Shown: positions 51,071-59,162 of the stretch, in pieces | Numbering within the stretch: position 1 is the first letter of the stretch | How the letters are laid out: each line of letters opens with the position of its first letter | Assembly (NCBI GenBank): GCA_023436205.1 | Contig: JAEZKC010000012.1 | Location: 103,961 to 167,960 of the forward strand | Length of the DNA stretch: 64,000 bases | Direction of reading: 5' to 3' | Source of the DNA: Fibrobacterota bacterium | GTDB taxonomy: Bacteria > Fibrobacterota > Chitinivibrionia > Chitinivibrionales > Chitinispirillaceae | Position numbers and translations under genes: made by a program | Notes under the pieces: model-generated | Seen by the model: only the letters and a program-made list of their open reading frames with translations | Database searches by the model: none | Told to the model about the DNA's origin: nothing

Positions 51071-51730
51071 CTACCAGCTCCAGTGTGAAACACTATCTGG
51101 ATAAACAGTTACTGTGCTAGTTTCATTTATGGGAGTCATGACCGGCTCTGCCGTTGAACTTCCCGGAGCAGACAAATAGTTGGCGAAGAATGCCAGCTTG
51201 TAAACCCCGGCAGGCAGAGGTCCCAATGAGAATTCACCACTGTTTCGGGTAACCGCATAAAATGGTGAACCTTTTATGTATACATAAGAGAGGAGCAGAT
51301 TGTTCCCTCCCATATCTGTAGCTATACCGGTAAGAAATCCGGGACGCTTCAAAATATCGCTTACCGTTACGCTGGAGTCGGCAAAAACCGGTATCCTCTC
51401 AATGAAAACTGATTTGTTTTCAGTGCTATCCCAAACTAGAAGGTTATAATGACCTTCCGCAATAGCTGAAAAACTGAATTTTCCGGCATCATTACTGAAG
51501 GTGGAATCGCAGAAGCCCGGAGAGCGAAAGTAGTGAGGCATGTAATTCTGATTGTAAATATGGACCATGGAGTAGGGTCGGGTTGTTCCACTAACCTTCC
51601 CCTGAAATGAAGCCACGACAACTCCATTTCCGGTTTGAGAACTGTTTCCCGCTAATGAATCTTCCCCGCAAGTACAGAATAAACTCAAGACAATCACCAG
51701 GGTCATTGATAACGATAAGAATTTCACCAT
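51071..51730 (-). CDS. Secreted protein with Ig-like repeats, partner of TIGR02147 module 2
   Basis: This 219-residue protein has a signal sequence with a Cys near LFCTCGED (about residue 21), a loose lipobox. Two carboxypeptidase-regulatory-like beta-units follow, with the same element as in the other partners: YIKGSPFYAVTRNSGEFSL followed by LPAGVYKL. The C-terminus is short and has no enzymatic domain. It is 81 bases after a TIGR02147 gene on the same strand. A surface lipoprotein that works with that regulator is inferred. Confidence 0.68.
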   Translation of the reverse strand: MVKFLSLSMTLVIVLSLFCTCGEDSLAGNSSQTGNGVVVASFQGKVSGTTRPYSMVHIYNQNYMPHYFRSPGFCDSTFSNDAGKFSFSAIAEGHYNLLVWDSTENKSVFIERIPVFADSSVTVSDILKRPGFLTGIATDMGGNNLLLSYVYIKGSPFYAVTRNSGEFSLGPLPAGVYKLAFFANYLSAPGSSTAEPVMTPINETSTVTVYPDSVSHWSW

Positions 51731-51811
51731 TCTATCCTTAATTTATTAGTGCTTGAGGCCGACAGGTGCAGACACCCATTCTCTGCATCATCTCGACCCT
51801 TCAGCACCATT

Positions 51812-52642
51812 TCATTTTTTTATTGACATTGGAAAGGCCTGCATGTTGATATGAAAAACGCGATCAGATTTTACATCTTCCCCCGCAATTTCAGCGATTC
51901 TATTACCCGTATCAATCAACAGCTGTCGTATTTCCTGAAACGCCTTTTCACTTACCCCTACAGTTACTGTAGCAATGTATCGCTCTTCATGTGAAAACCT
52001 GTCCAGAGCCTCCTGTGCAAGCCGCATCGTCTCAAACTGAAAGTTGTTCACCGCAAGCGACTTGATATCTTCCCCGGTAGTCAGAGCACTTGCAGTATGC
52101 CTGTAAATTCCTGATTCATTTTCCTTAATGAAACCCAGATCCTCCAAAAGCTTCAACGACTTTTTTGCCTGCGGTACGGTAATAGGAGGACAAACCATTG
52201 CTGCAAGCCGTTTAATATCCTCATCAGAACGCCTAAATTCTTTCATTCCCACAAGCGACCAAACAGCTGTATGGTACCAGACAGCATAGAATTCATACTG
52301 CTTTACCTTTAATTTACGGAGTTCCTTTTTTCCCTGAAGAGCACCGAGCTCCTCAAAAAAACGGGTGCGATCTTTTAGCGTTCGAGCCTGATTATATGCC
52401 ACCAGGGTTTCAAAATAGCGTGCTTCTGCCATACTGTGCTTTAGGATATAAGAAAGCTTAATGACCGATTCTCTGGACAATCCCTTTTTCCCACTCAGAA
52501 CAGAGGTCAGCCAGGATGAGGAATTAATCTGCATCTTCATGGCAAACCAGCGATTTGAGCACAGCACCCCCTGTTCCCTTTTCTCCTCAATAAAGTCACG
52601 GAGGTATTCCCTGTAATCGATATAGTGAGTTATTGGTTTCAC
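51812..52642 (-). CDS. TIGR02147 family protein (DUF4423), candidate regulator, module 2
   Basis: This 276-residue member starts MKPITHYIDYREYLRDFIEE and contains the HTH-like region (RWFAMKMQINSSSWLTSVLS, GKKGLSRESVIKLSYILK) and the helical DUF4423 (about 95-276) with CPPITVPQAKKSLKLLEDLG and IYRHTASALTTGEDIKSLAV. It is similar to the ones at 44389-45219 and 56114-56935. Two copies of GGTGAGCACC precede it (52713-52722 and 52797-52806). Its downstream neighbour is the partner at 51071. Confidence 0.84.
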   Translation of the reverse strand: MKPITHYIDYREYLRDFIEEKREQGVLCSNRWFAMKMQINSSSWLTSVLSGKKGLSRESVIKLSYILKHSMAEARYFETLVAYNQARTLKDRTRFFEELGALQGKKELRKLKVKQYEFYAVWYHTAVWSLVGMKEFRRSDEDIKRLAAMVCPPITVPQAKKSLKLLEDLGFIKENESGIYRHTASALTTGEDIKSLAVNNFQFETMRLAQEALDRFSHEERYIATVTVGVSEKAFQEIRQLLIDTGNRIAEIAGEDVKSDRVFHINMQAFPMSIKK

Positions 52643-52972
52643 GATCAGTTGTACCCAATTCAGGTTTTATCTATTCGTTCGGAGCGCAACAGGAATTCCA
52701 AGCTAGATTCCGGGTGAGCACCTATGTACAATTTGCTATAATTTTGTGCGAATTTCAACAGATTCATTTGAAAGAAGGATTTTTCCGCTCTCTTTCGGTG
52801 AGCACCAAAACAGACATCATTTTGGCATTTAGGATTCATAGTCTCTTTTTGACAAGAAACCTGAATGAAAAAGGCAGAATTTTGCAAAACATCGGCAGGA
52901 ATGTGATATACCCTTTCCTCACCTTTGGATATTTTAATAAAACACAATTTTAAACATGTCCAGAGGGAATAA
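52643..52972. other. Intergenic region upstream of TIGR02147 module 2
   Basis: No gene is supported in these 330 bases between the divergent regulator and Fe-S protein genes. They hold the two copies of the word GGTGAGCACC and AT-rich stretches expected of promoters. Confidence 0.45.
52713..52806. repeat. Pair of direct repeats upstream of the second TIGR02147 gene
   Basis: GGTGAGCACC occurs at 52713-52722 and 52797-52806, 84 bp apart. The word is itself an inverted repeat (GGTG-AG-CACC), which suits a dimeric DNA-binding protein. Both lie upstream of the divergent TIGR02147 gene. Confidence 0.5.
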
Positions 52973-53806
52973 ATGAAAAATCAAAGCAAAGCGCCACTCC
53001 TATCTTACATTGCAGCCCCATTGATGATACTTGTTTGCTTCAGTTTGGCATCTCTGGTGTTCACATTCATAGTGAAAGACCCTTCTCCGGTTCCCGTTTT
53101 TATGGTATTCGCAACAGTGCAGGTGCTATGCATGCTCCTTTCCGCCGCTCTGCCTTCAAAGGGAAAAGCTATCGCCCGATCTATATCCAAATTCATCATC
53201 GGATCATTTATTCTTATTCTGGCCGGTATTCTAGGGAGAAACAACTTCCAACTGGAAGGCTTTTTCCTTTATGCAATAACTGGAACAATGAGCGGAGTGC
53301 TAGTGCATTTCTTGATGGGAAAAATTGCAGGCCCCTTGTTATGGGGACGGACCTGGTGCAGCTGGGGGTGCTGGTCTGCCATGATTTTTGACCTGCTTCC
53401 ATTCAGGAAAGATACAGTCTGGAAAAGAGGTGCTTTACCCAAAGTCAGATATTTCCATTTTGGTTTTTCGCTCGTTTTGATAATAGTCCTTTACTATGTA
53501 TTTAAAAAGAGCTTCCTGCAAACTGATCCGACCGCATTGAATTCCAGATTAGGTACTGTGCAAGAAATGACATGGTTTATGGTTGGGAACGGCATGTATT
53601 ATCTGATTGGCATTATCACCGCATTCAGCTTTAAAGACAATCGGGCATTCTGCAAGTATTTATGTCCAGTGACAGTTTTTCTTAAAACTGCCAGCATATT
53701 TTCAGTACTGAGAATTGCAGGGAATAAAAATGCATGCAATCACTGCAAAAGCTGCGTAAGACAATGCCCGATGAGCATCATACATTGTTATGGATTCAGC
53801 CGGTAA
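52973..53806 (+). CDS. Integral membrane 4Fe-4S protein (NapH/CcoG-like), 3' truncated
   Basis: This 277-residue protein has about six helices and the membrane Fe-S signatures GRTWCSWGC and FCKYLCPVTVF, then one ferredoxin motif CNHCKSCVRQCP near residue 260. Proteins of this type (NapH, CcoG, NosR) usually carry a second CxxC ferredoxin motif after the first; here the frame changes to IHCYGFSR and stops 10 residues later, exactly where an Ig-like domain fragment begins. The 3' end is therefore probably lost by recombination. Its electron partners are unknown. Confidence 0.72.
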   Translation: MKNQSKAPLLSYIAAPLMILVCFSLASLVFTFIVKDPSPVPVFMVFATVQVLCMLLSAALPSKGKAIARSISKFIIGSFILILAGILGRNNFQLEGFFLYAITGTMSGVLVHFLMGKIAGPLLWGRTWCSWGCWSAMIFDLLPFRKDTVWKRGALPKVRYFHFGFSLVLIIVLYYVFKKSFLQTDPTALNSRLGTVQEMTWFMVGNGMYYLIGIITAFSFKDNRAFCKYLCPVTVFLKTASIFSVLRIAGNKNACNHCKSCVRQCPMSIIHCYGFSR

Positions 53807-54089
53807 TGTAGCATCAGCTGATCGCACAGTTATGGTTATGGAGATCTTCGCGGATACCGATCCACCTAATATCAGGTTAATCGGCCCAAACGAAATCATT
53901 ATTATCAAAGGTGATACCTATACAGACCCCGGTGTAACTGCTACAGATCTCCGAGATCCTAATCCAATCATCTCCATAGCACCTGATCCTGCTTCTATCA
54001 GCACGGAAAACACAGATACGATTGTATTCACTTATACTGCAACTGATAAATCGGGAAACATTGCAAGTATCACTCAAAGCTCAGTTTAG
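53778..54089 (+). pseudogene. DUF5011/Ig-like domain fragment of a lost secreted protein
   Basis: In another frame than the preceding gene the sequence reads YIVMDSAGNVASADRTVMV, then DTDPPNIRLIGPNEI, GDTYTDPGVTATDLRDPNP and VFTYTATDKSGNIAS, one and a half DUF5011/HYR-type beta-sandwich repeats. The fragment has no signal peptide, ribosome site or C-terminal domain and stops just after the second repeat. It is a deletion remnant joined to the Fe-S gene at about 53775. Confidence 0.75.
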
Positions 54090-54213
54090 CAAATATTCGA
54101 CGAAACAATAAGCTTCCCTTCCAGAGCACCTCATGGCCTCCAGTGCTTTAGAATTTGTAATTGGAGGGCATACTCCGGTCACATCCAAAGATGCCCTCAC
54201 AAGTATCTTTTGT

Positions 54214-55509
54214 CTATGCAGGATCCTGCACTTTTCCCAGAAACAGTATCACTCCGGAAGGTACATCTCTGATCATGAAGAGAAAGGGCTTGTTAGCATT
54301 TAATTCGACAACCGGTTCTACTGGAGGCATACTGGTGACCTCAACAATCACTCCAGTCGCAGCAGCAGCCGTCGTACCCACTTCATCCACTGCCACAAAA
54401 GTCTTGTGCAGAACATCGGTGACCACCAGTCCTTCACCTACTCCAGTAAGTGGCAGTATGAACAGTTTCTCCATGCCTATGTTAACAAGGTCATAAACCA
54501 GACTTTTAGTGCCAAAGGTAAACGAAAATTTTGGAATGCTGATCCGTACCCCAGTACGCAATTCAAGAGAGGGATCCATCGCAGCCATATCTGCAGGCCC
54601 GAATGAACTCAAAAAATCCCCCATTTCTCCCTTTGGAAGGACTACGGTCATGACAATCTCACCACCATCATAGGGTATATCAACCGCCTGAAGTTTTGGA
54701 CTTTCATAGTAGGGAAGATACCCATCCATTTTCATGAAATCCACTTCAACAGAATCAGATTCCTTTTTAAATTTCTCTTTAGTTGTAAGTGCCGGATCAA
54801 ATTCAGTCGCCCATGCTGCATCGAAGTAAACAGTATTGGTCAACACCATTCGGGTATCTGAGGACAGCTGTGCAATAAGATCCTTGATTTTTCCATTTGT
54901 TCTGTCCTCCACCCATTTGTTGATAAGAACTCTGGACTCTTCAGGTTGATTGATAAAATCAACCGTGTTAATTCCACAGTTATAGTTTGAGGATAATAAA
55001 TCTAGGTAACCAGGCTTAAACTGCTGTGTTTGATCTCCCCAGAGGGCATTATTAACATTCAATGTAAAGCCTTCACCTTCCCGGCCGGAAGCACCAGCCC
55101 CTCTGGCCTGAAGATCAAGCGAAAGCCTGTTGTGAACCGTATGAACTGCATCGGGTGTTAAACTTGACATACCAAGTACAGCTTCCATCTGCGTTGCAAG
55201 CTCCCCCTCTGTTCCTCCGTATACCATTGTCAGCGCTGCAGCAATACTATATGGGGAGATCATGATATTACCATCTCCACCCTGCAGTTCTCCAAGCATA
55301 CTCAGTCCGAAACTGTTAATCCCTGCAGATAAAGTCTGGATCTGTGCATCTGTAACCGAAGGATTGATTTCATATACTTTAGAGGACCTCTGCTCAATTA
55401 TCTGAGCCCGATTATCATTATCCAAGCCGGTTCCATCATTGGAACATCCAGCTACAAAACAGATACTTACTGCAGCCAACAACGAACATGTCTTATGCAA
55501 CATACTCAT
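54214..55509 (-). CDS. Lipoprotein serpin (serine protease inhibitor, MEROPS I4)
   Basis: This 431-residue protein has a lipoprotein signal with lipobox VAGC (Cys about 22). The serpin fold is complete: NIMISPYSIAAALTMVYGGT, LTNTVYFDAAWATEFDP, MDGYLPYYESPKLQAVDIPY, and after the reactive loop FLFMIRDVPSGVILFLGKV. The hinge EVGTTAAAATGV, with small residues at P15-P9, indicates an inhibitory serpin that traps its target. From that hinge, P1-P1' falls near VTSM, so the cut would be after Thr or Ser (alignment estimate). It protects the cell surface or cellulosome-like proteins from proteases. It follows the module 3 partner gene by 11 nt. Confidence 0.9.
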   Translation of the reverse strand: MSMLHKTCSLLAAVSICFVAGCSNDGTGLDNDNRAQIIEQRSSKVYEINPSVTDAQIQTLSAGINSFGLSMLGELQGGDGNIMISPYSIAAALTMVYGGTEGELATQMEAVLGMSSLTPDAVHTVHNRLSLDLQARGAGASGREGEGFTLNVNNALWGDQTQQFKPGYLDLLSSNYNCGINTVDFINQPEESRVLINKWVEDRTNGKIKDLIAQLSSDTRMVLTNTVYFDAAWATEFDPALTTKEKFKKESDSVEVDFMKMDGYLPYYESPKLQAVDIPYDGGEIVMTVVLPKGEMGDFLSSFGPADMAAMDPSLELRTGVRISIPKFSFTFGTKSLVYDLVNIGMEKLFILPLTGVGEGLVVTDVLHKTFVAVDEVGTTAAAATGVIVEVTSMPPVEPVVELNANKPFLFMIRDVPSGVILFLGKVQDPA

Positions 55510-55520
55510 AACATCTCCTT

Positions 55521-56117
55521 TTATGGGGTGAAGGTTACAGATTCAAAAACGGACGATGTAATATTTACCGTCAATTGCAGTTCCGAAGCGGGCGCCGAAA
55601 CCACCTGATCATCAAGTTTCAATATTGATAAAGAATAACTACCCTGAGGCATCAGGTCTATAACATCATCGTGTCCTCCGGAAATAATCACATTGAAAGG
55701 ACTCCCCTCAATATAGACAAGATAGGGATCTGGCTTTTCAGCGGACACATTCACATGTATTCCGCCGAGTTCAGCAAGCATTACGTTCTCGATCATCATG
55801 CCACCTGCAACCTGCGGAACATATGCTCCTGCTTTTCCTGCAGTGTCGCGGATGATTATATTGTACTTGCCTGTGTCAACCAGAAGTGTGAACAACCCGT
55901 TTTCTGTAAGTGAGGTGACGATTACGGAATCGGGCGATACGCCAGGAACGAATTTTTCAGGATAAGCCTCAACGAGCACTCCCGACACGTTTGAATCGAG
56001 TGTTCCACTGATCTCGCAGTTTTCATTTACAATCTCACTTCCGTTGCCGCAATAAATAACCGAACATATCGCTATAATAGCAGCAACCTGAATCAGGGAT
56101 TTCACAATCGCTTTCAT
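55521..56117 (-). CDS. Secreted protein with Ig-like repeats, partner of TIGR02147 module 3
   Basis: This 198-residue protein starts with an ATG that overlaps the regulator's stop (ATGA). Its signal sequence ends near VIYCGNGSE (Cys about 23). The mature part has two regulatory-domain-like beta-units with the shared element VYIEGSPFNVIISGGHDD followed by MPQGSYSLSIL. There is no enzymatic motif. The serpin gene follows 11 nt downstream, so regulator, partner and serpin probably form one operon. Confidence 0.7.
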   Translation of the reverse strand: MKAIVKSLIQVAAIIAICSVIYCGNGSEIVNENCEISGTLDSNVSGVLVEAYPEKFVPGVSPDSVIVTSLTENGLFTLLVDTGKYNIIIRDTAGKAGAYVPQVAGGMMIENVMLAELGGIHVNVSAEKPDPYLVYIEGSPFNVIISGGHDDVIDLMPQGSYSLSILKLDDQVVSAPASELQLTVNITSSVFESVTFTP

Positions 56118-56935
56118 AGATCAGCTTTCTTTTTGAAAAGAGGGAACAAGGTGAAATTGCACTGAACCACCCGATCCGACTTCTTTTCCTGTTTTGCCAT
56201 TTCGAGCACCTCAGCCCGAAGTCTCCTCACTTTCTCTTTCACCAGCTCAAAACTCTCTTTTGAAAGAGTGACTGTAAGAAAGGAAGCATCTCGTTCCTGT
56301 GGCACGAACCGACTCAGGCTCTCCTTCCCCAGATCAAGAAACTGGTGGCGCAGGCTTTCAATCGATGCTGCCCGCCAGCTGTCCCCCGTGGTAATCAAAG
56401 CATCTGCAGGTTTAAAAACCCCAGTATCATCCTTGAAAATGAGCCTTTCTTCCAACAAAACCTCAATAGCCTCCTGAGCTTCGGACACTTTAATGGGAGG
56501 ACACACTGAAGATGCCAGCGCTGCATAATCATCTGAAAAGGGTTCCACGTCCAGAGATGCCCGTATGGCAGAATAATACCACTTCCGATAAAACCGCTCC
56601 GAACCGTTCACCATTACTCTACGCGGCCTCAACCTCGATAATTCATCGAAGGCAGCCTGCTTCTCCACTGAAGTTCTGGCGTGACCAAACGCAAGAAGGG
56701 TCAGGAAATAATCAGATTCACGTTTCCCCAGCTTGAGATACTCAATGAGGCGCAGTGCCACGTCTTGGGTAAGACGCCGTTTGCCCTGCATTACAAAAAG
56801 CATATGCCCGGGAGCCTTCAGCCCCAGATGGGATGCCAGGTTACGATGAGAAAAGTGGGGGTTGGCGGTCTTCTTCTGGTCAAATACCGCTTTCAGATAA
56901 TCTCGATAATCAGTATAGTTAAAAATGATGTTCAT
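56114..56935 (-). CDS. TIGR02147 family protein (DUF4423), candidate regulator, module 3
   Basis: This 273-residue member starts MNIIFNYTDYRDYLKAVFDQ. An XRE-like helix-turn-helix region is clear (RNLASHLGLKAPGHMLFVMQ, GKRRLTQDVALRLIEYLKL), then the helical DUF4423 with CPPIKVSEAQEAIEVLLEE and ALITTGDSWRAASIESLRHQ. It heads an operon with the partner at 55521 and the serpin at 54214. Two copies of TTTTGATAACAG lie upstream (57024-57035, 57102-57113). Confidence 0.86.
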   Translation of the reverse strand: MNIIFNYTDYRDYLKAVFDQKKTANPHFSHRNLASHLGLKAPGHMLFVMQGKRRLTQDVALRLIEYLKLGKRESDYFLTLLAFGHARTSVEKQAAFDELSRLRPRRVMVNGSERFYRKWYYSAIRASLDVEPFSDDYAALASSVCPPIKVSEAQEAIEVLLEERLIFKDDTGVFKPADALITTGDSWRAASIESLRHQFLDLGKESLSRFVPQERDASFLTVTLSKESFELVKEKVRRLRAEVLEMAKQEKKSDRVVQCNFTLFPLFKKKADL

Positions 56936-57023
56936 AATTTCCCGCTGATAATTGGAACCTCTACTATCAAGATAGCAAAAAGCGGGGAGATTTTCAAGGA
57001 GGCCACAACTATTCCGTTATCTG

Positions 57024-57113
57024 TTTTGATAACAGCTGAAGCACAGAAATTACTTACTTCTCAAATACTTACATTATTTTTACCGTAGAATATATCAGTG
57101 ATTTTGATAACAG
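57024..57113. repeat. Pair of direct repeats upstream of the third TIGR02147 gene
   Basis: TTTTGATAACAG occurs at 57024-57035 and 57102-57113, 78 bp apart. The first copy is part of longer inverted repeats (CTGTT-N5-AACAG, and GTTATC-N6-GATAAC). Both lie upstream of the gene starting at 56935. Confidence 0.5.
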
Positions 57114-57156
57114 AAGCAACCAGCGAAACTGATAAGCATGAACCTGCAGAAAATTA

Positions 57157-57744
57157 TTATTGGGGATATTTTCTAAAAAGGTACTTGCAGAATCCGGCAA
57201 CTTCTCTAAAGAGTGAAAGGACATCCATCCATTCGTAATAGTCGGCGTGAGCATTGAAAACATGTTTTACCCCGAACCGCTTAAGAGCATACCGGCTGCG
57301 CGGGACATGGTAGAACTGAGTAACCACTGTCACACTTGACAATTTGCTCTTTTGACAGTATTCTGAAACAAATCTGGCAGTCTCAAAAGTATTGTGAGCT
57401 ACTCCATCCACCACAATAACCGAATCGGGAATTCCCCTCGACAGAAGATATTCTCTCATCACCACACCTTCAACATGCCCCTCCCGACCCAAACCTCCAC
57501 TAACGATAATTTGCTTCATCATCCCCTGACCAAAAAGCTCAACGCATTTATCAAGTCTTCCCCTGAGCCTGGGGGATGGCTCTCCAGATGGAAATACTGT
57601 ATTGCCCAGAACCACTGCCACATCAGCATATCCAATACTGTTTCGCATACCTAAAACAGTAATAACCGATGCAGCTGCAAAAAGCAGAGTTCCTAGAAAA
57701 ACCACGGGGTACAAGACTATTTTTGAAATTTTCACCACAATCAC
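57157..57744 (-). CDS. ElyC/SanA/YdcF family protein (DUF218)
   Basis: This 195-residue protein has an N-terminal membrane anchor (about 8-30) and a DUF218 domain: ADVAVVLGNTVFPSGEPSPR, LFGQGMMKQIIVSGGLG, NTFETARFVSEYC, VTVVTQFYHVPRSRYALKRFG. Members (SanA, ElyC, YdcF) act in envelope integrity and peptidoglycan or lipid-carrier recycling. Its start overlaps the stop of the DUF2156 gene by 4 nt, so the two are co-translated. Confidence 0.88.
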   Translation of the reverse strand: MIVVKISKIVLYPVVFLGTLLFAAASVITVLGMRNSIGYADVAVVLGNTVFPSGEPSPRLRGRLDKCVELFGQGMMKQIIVSGGLGREGHVEGVVMREYLLSRGIPDSVIVVDGVAHNTFETARFVSEYCQKSKLSSVTVVTQFYHVPRSRYALKRFGVKHVFNAHADYYEWMDVLSLFREVAGFCKYLFRKYPQ

Positions 57745-58637
57745 CTTAGCTTCACCTTGTATTTCTTTACCTGCTTTTCGGGAAACCAGGACAGTTTTGC
57801 TTTCCGCAATCCTTCCTGCCCCAAATCCTGCTCCCTGTTGACAAACTGCACGAAAGGAAATTCCTGTTTCATATACTGATGAGCCAGAAAAGTATAGAGT
57901 CCGTGAATTTGGGGATTGGCTTTTTCCACGTGGATAACCACAGTGTCCTGATTAAGTTTTTCACCAAGGGTAAAAGCTTCTACAACTCCATTCACCAGTA
58001 CAACACCACCACGAATATTAAACTTGTCAAAATTGATCAGTACATCCCGGATACCATGCCATTCGTCACAAAGATTCCTGTCCTTCCCGCAATTTTTCAT
58101 GATACACCACTTTTCCAGGAAAGTAAGCGTGAACTCAACCAGATCTGCCCCAAGAGTCAGGTACACCGGTTGTGCAGTCTTTTCAAGCTGAGCAATGTGA
58201 TTTCTCTTCCGATGGAAACCTCGTCCGGACATTTCTATAAAATTGGCAGCGGGATATAGATAATCGAACTGTTCGGTCTGCTCTACTATGGTAAAGCGAG
58301 AATCTGAAATCACTTCCTCCTTGAAAGTGGGGTCGGCTCGTTCAACGGCAATGCCTCTGCTGTCGTCATCTAAATGAGAGAGTACTCTGATAACCGTTTC
58401 AGCTCTATCCCCCTTCCCAACAGGGCAAAGAATCCCGGGGACATCATTAAATATGCCCTTTATTAAAAGGAAGTGGTCGAGGGTGCTCCAATAGATATGA
58501 TAATGATTGCGCCAGAGGAAAAGATTGGTGAATGTGAACTCTGAAGTGACTGGCTGATAATCCTGGAAGAAAGAGGATATTGGAGACTTGTCCTGCAGAG
58601 TGAGTTTTTTAAAATCAGGAAAGACCGGTAAATCCAT
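57741..58637 (-). CDS. DUF2156 (lysylphosphatidylglycerol synthase C-domain-like) protein
   Basis: The start MDLPVFPDF has GGAG eight bases before it and gives 298 residues. The double GNAT-like DUF2156 fold is visible: SEFTFTNLFLWRNHYHIYWS, the SGRGFHRKRNHIAQL motif, DVLINFDKFNIRGGVVLVNG and HIEKANPQIHGLYTFLAHQ-like VEKANPQIHGLYTFLA. Related domains move amino acids from tRNA to lipids or peptidoglycan; stand-alone cytosolic forms are of unknown role. It lacks transmembrane helices. It is followed by the ElyC-like gene. Confidence 0.83.
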   Translation of the reverse strand: MDLPVFPDFKKLTLQDKSPISSFFQDYQPVTSEFTFTNLFLWRNHYHIYWSTLDHFLLIKGIFNDVPGILCPVGKGDRAETVIRVLSHLDDDSRGIAVERADPTFKEEVISDSRFTIVEQTEQFDYLYPAANFIEMSGRGFHRKRNHIAQLEKTAQPVYLTLGADLVEFTLTFLEKWCIMKNCGKDRNLCDEWHGIRDVLINFDKFNIRGGVVLVNGVVEAFTLGEKLNQDTVVIHVEKANPQIHGLYTFLAHQYMKQEFPFVQFVNREQDLGQEGLRKAKLSWFPEKQVKKYKVKLR

Positions 58638-58664
58638 GCACATCACTCCACAGGTTATTGAAAA

Positions 58665-59009
58665 CTACTTCTCCCCTTCACCCACACTTTCATGACCGCT
58701 GCTGATATTATTCCAGGTCGGGTTTTCCTGAGAACAGTATCCGTAAACCGGTTTTTCATTTCGCAGCAGATCGACGTAGCTTGCCAGGTGAGAGTATGGT
58801 ACAAAAACCACACCTGTTTTTTTATCTTCATTGTAAGATGGAGCAGGAAGAGGACTTCCATCTTTGACAAAATTAACCATGAGCTGCTGTCCTTCACCGT
58901 AACAGCCGATTATACCGCAGACCTGTTCATCTTTTGTAGTCTGGATGCTGGGCAGATCGTGGCCAAGAGTGATCTGGTACTTTTCGATTTTAAAAGTGAT
59001 ACCGGGCAT
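58665..59009 (-). CDS. Small cytoplasmic protein, unknown
   Basis: This 114-residue protein has no signal peptide; it starts MPGITFKIEKYQITLGHDLP and has a beta-rich core (YGEGQQLMVNFVKDGSPLP, TGVVFVPYSHLASYVDLLR) that could be a small beta-barrel. I do not recognise the family. It lies 27 nt before the DUF2156 gene on the same strand, so it likely heads that group. It is divergent from the ABC ATPase gene (153 bases). Confidence 0.6.
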   Translation of the reverse strand: MPGITFKIEKYQITLGHDLPSIQTTKDEQVCGIIGCYGEGQQLMVNFVKDGSPLPAPSYNEDKKTGVVFVPYSHLASYVDLLRNEKPVYGYCSQENPTWNNISSGHESVGEGEK

Positions 59010-59162
59010 GCGTGTAGTCCCTCCTATGGACTCGTAAGTTCAACCGTAAACAGATTCGGGCTCCCAAGCGAAGCTTATGTAATATATATGATGGAGCAGT
59101 GCCTGTTTTCCCCGGAGGAGGCGGTTTTTTTGTTATTCACCCCCTCAGGCATTGGCTATTTT

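Noticed and set aside
52643..52953. Reading frames in the gap before the Fe-S gene as genes
   Set aside because: They have no ribosome site or domain, and the region has the features of a double promoter with repeated words.
58692..59162. 473-residue version of the ABC ATPase
   Set aside because: The first 157 codons are antisense to the small gene at 58665-59009 and have no ribosome site; the ATPase fold begins after 59163.
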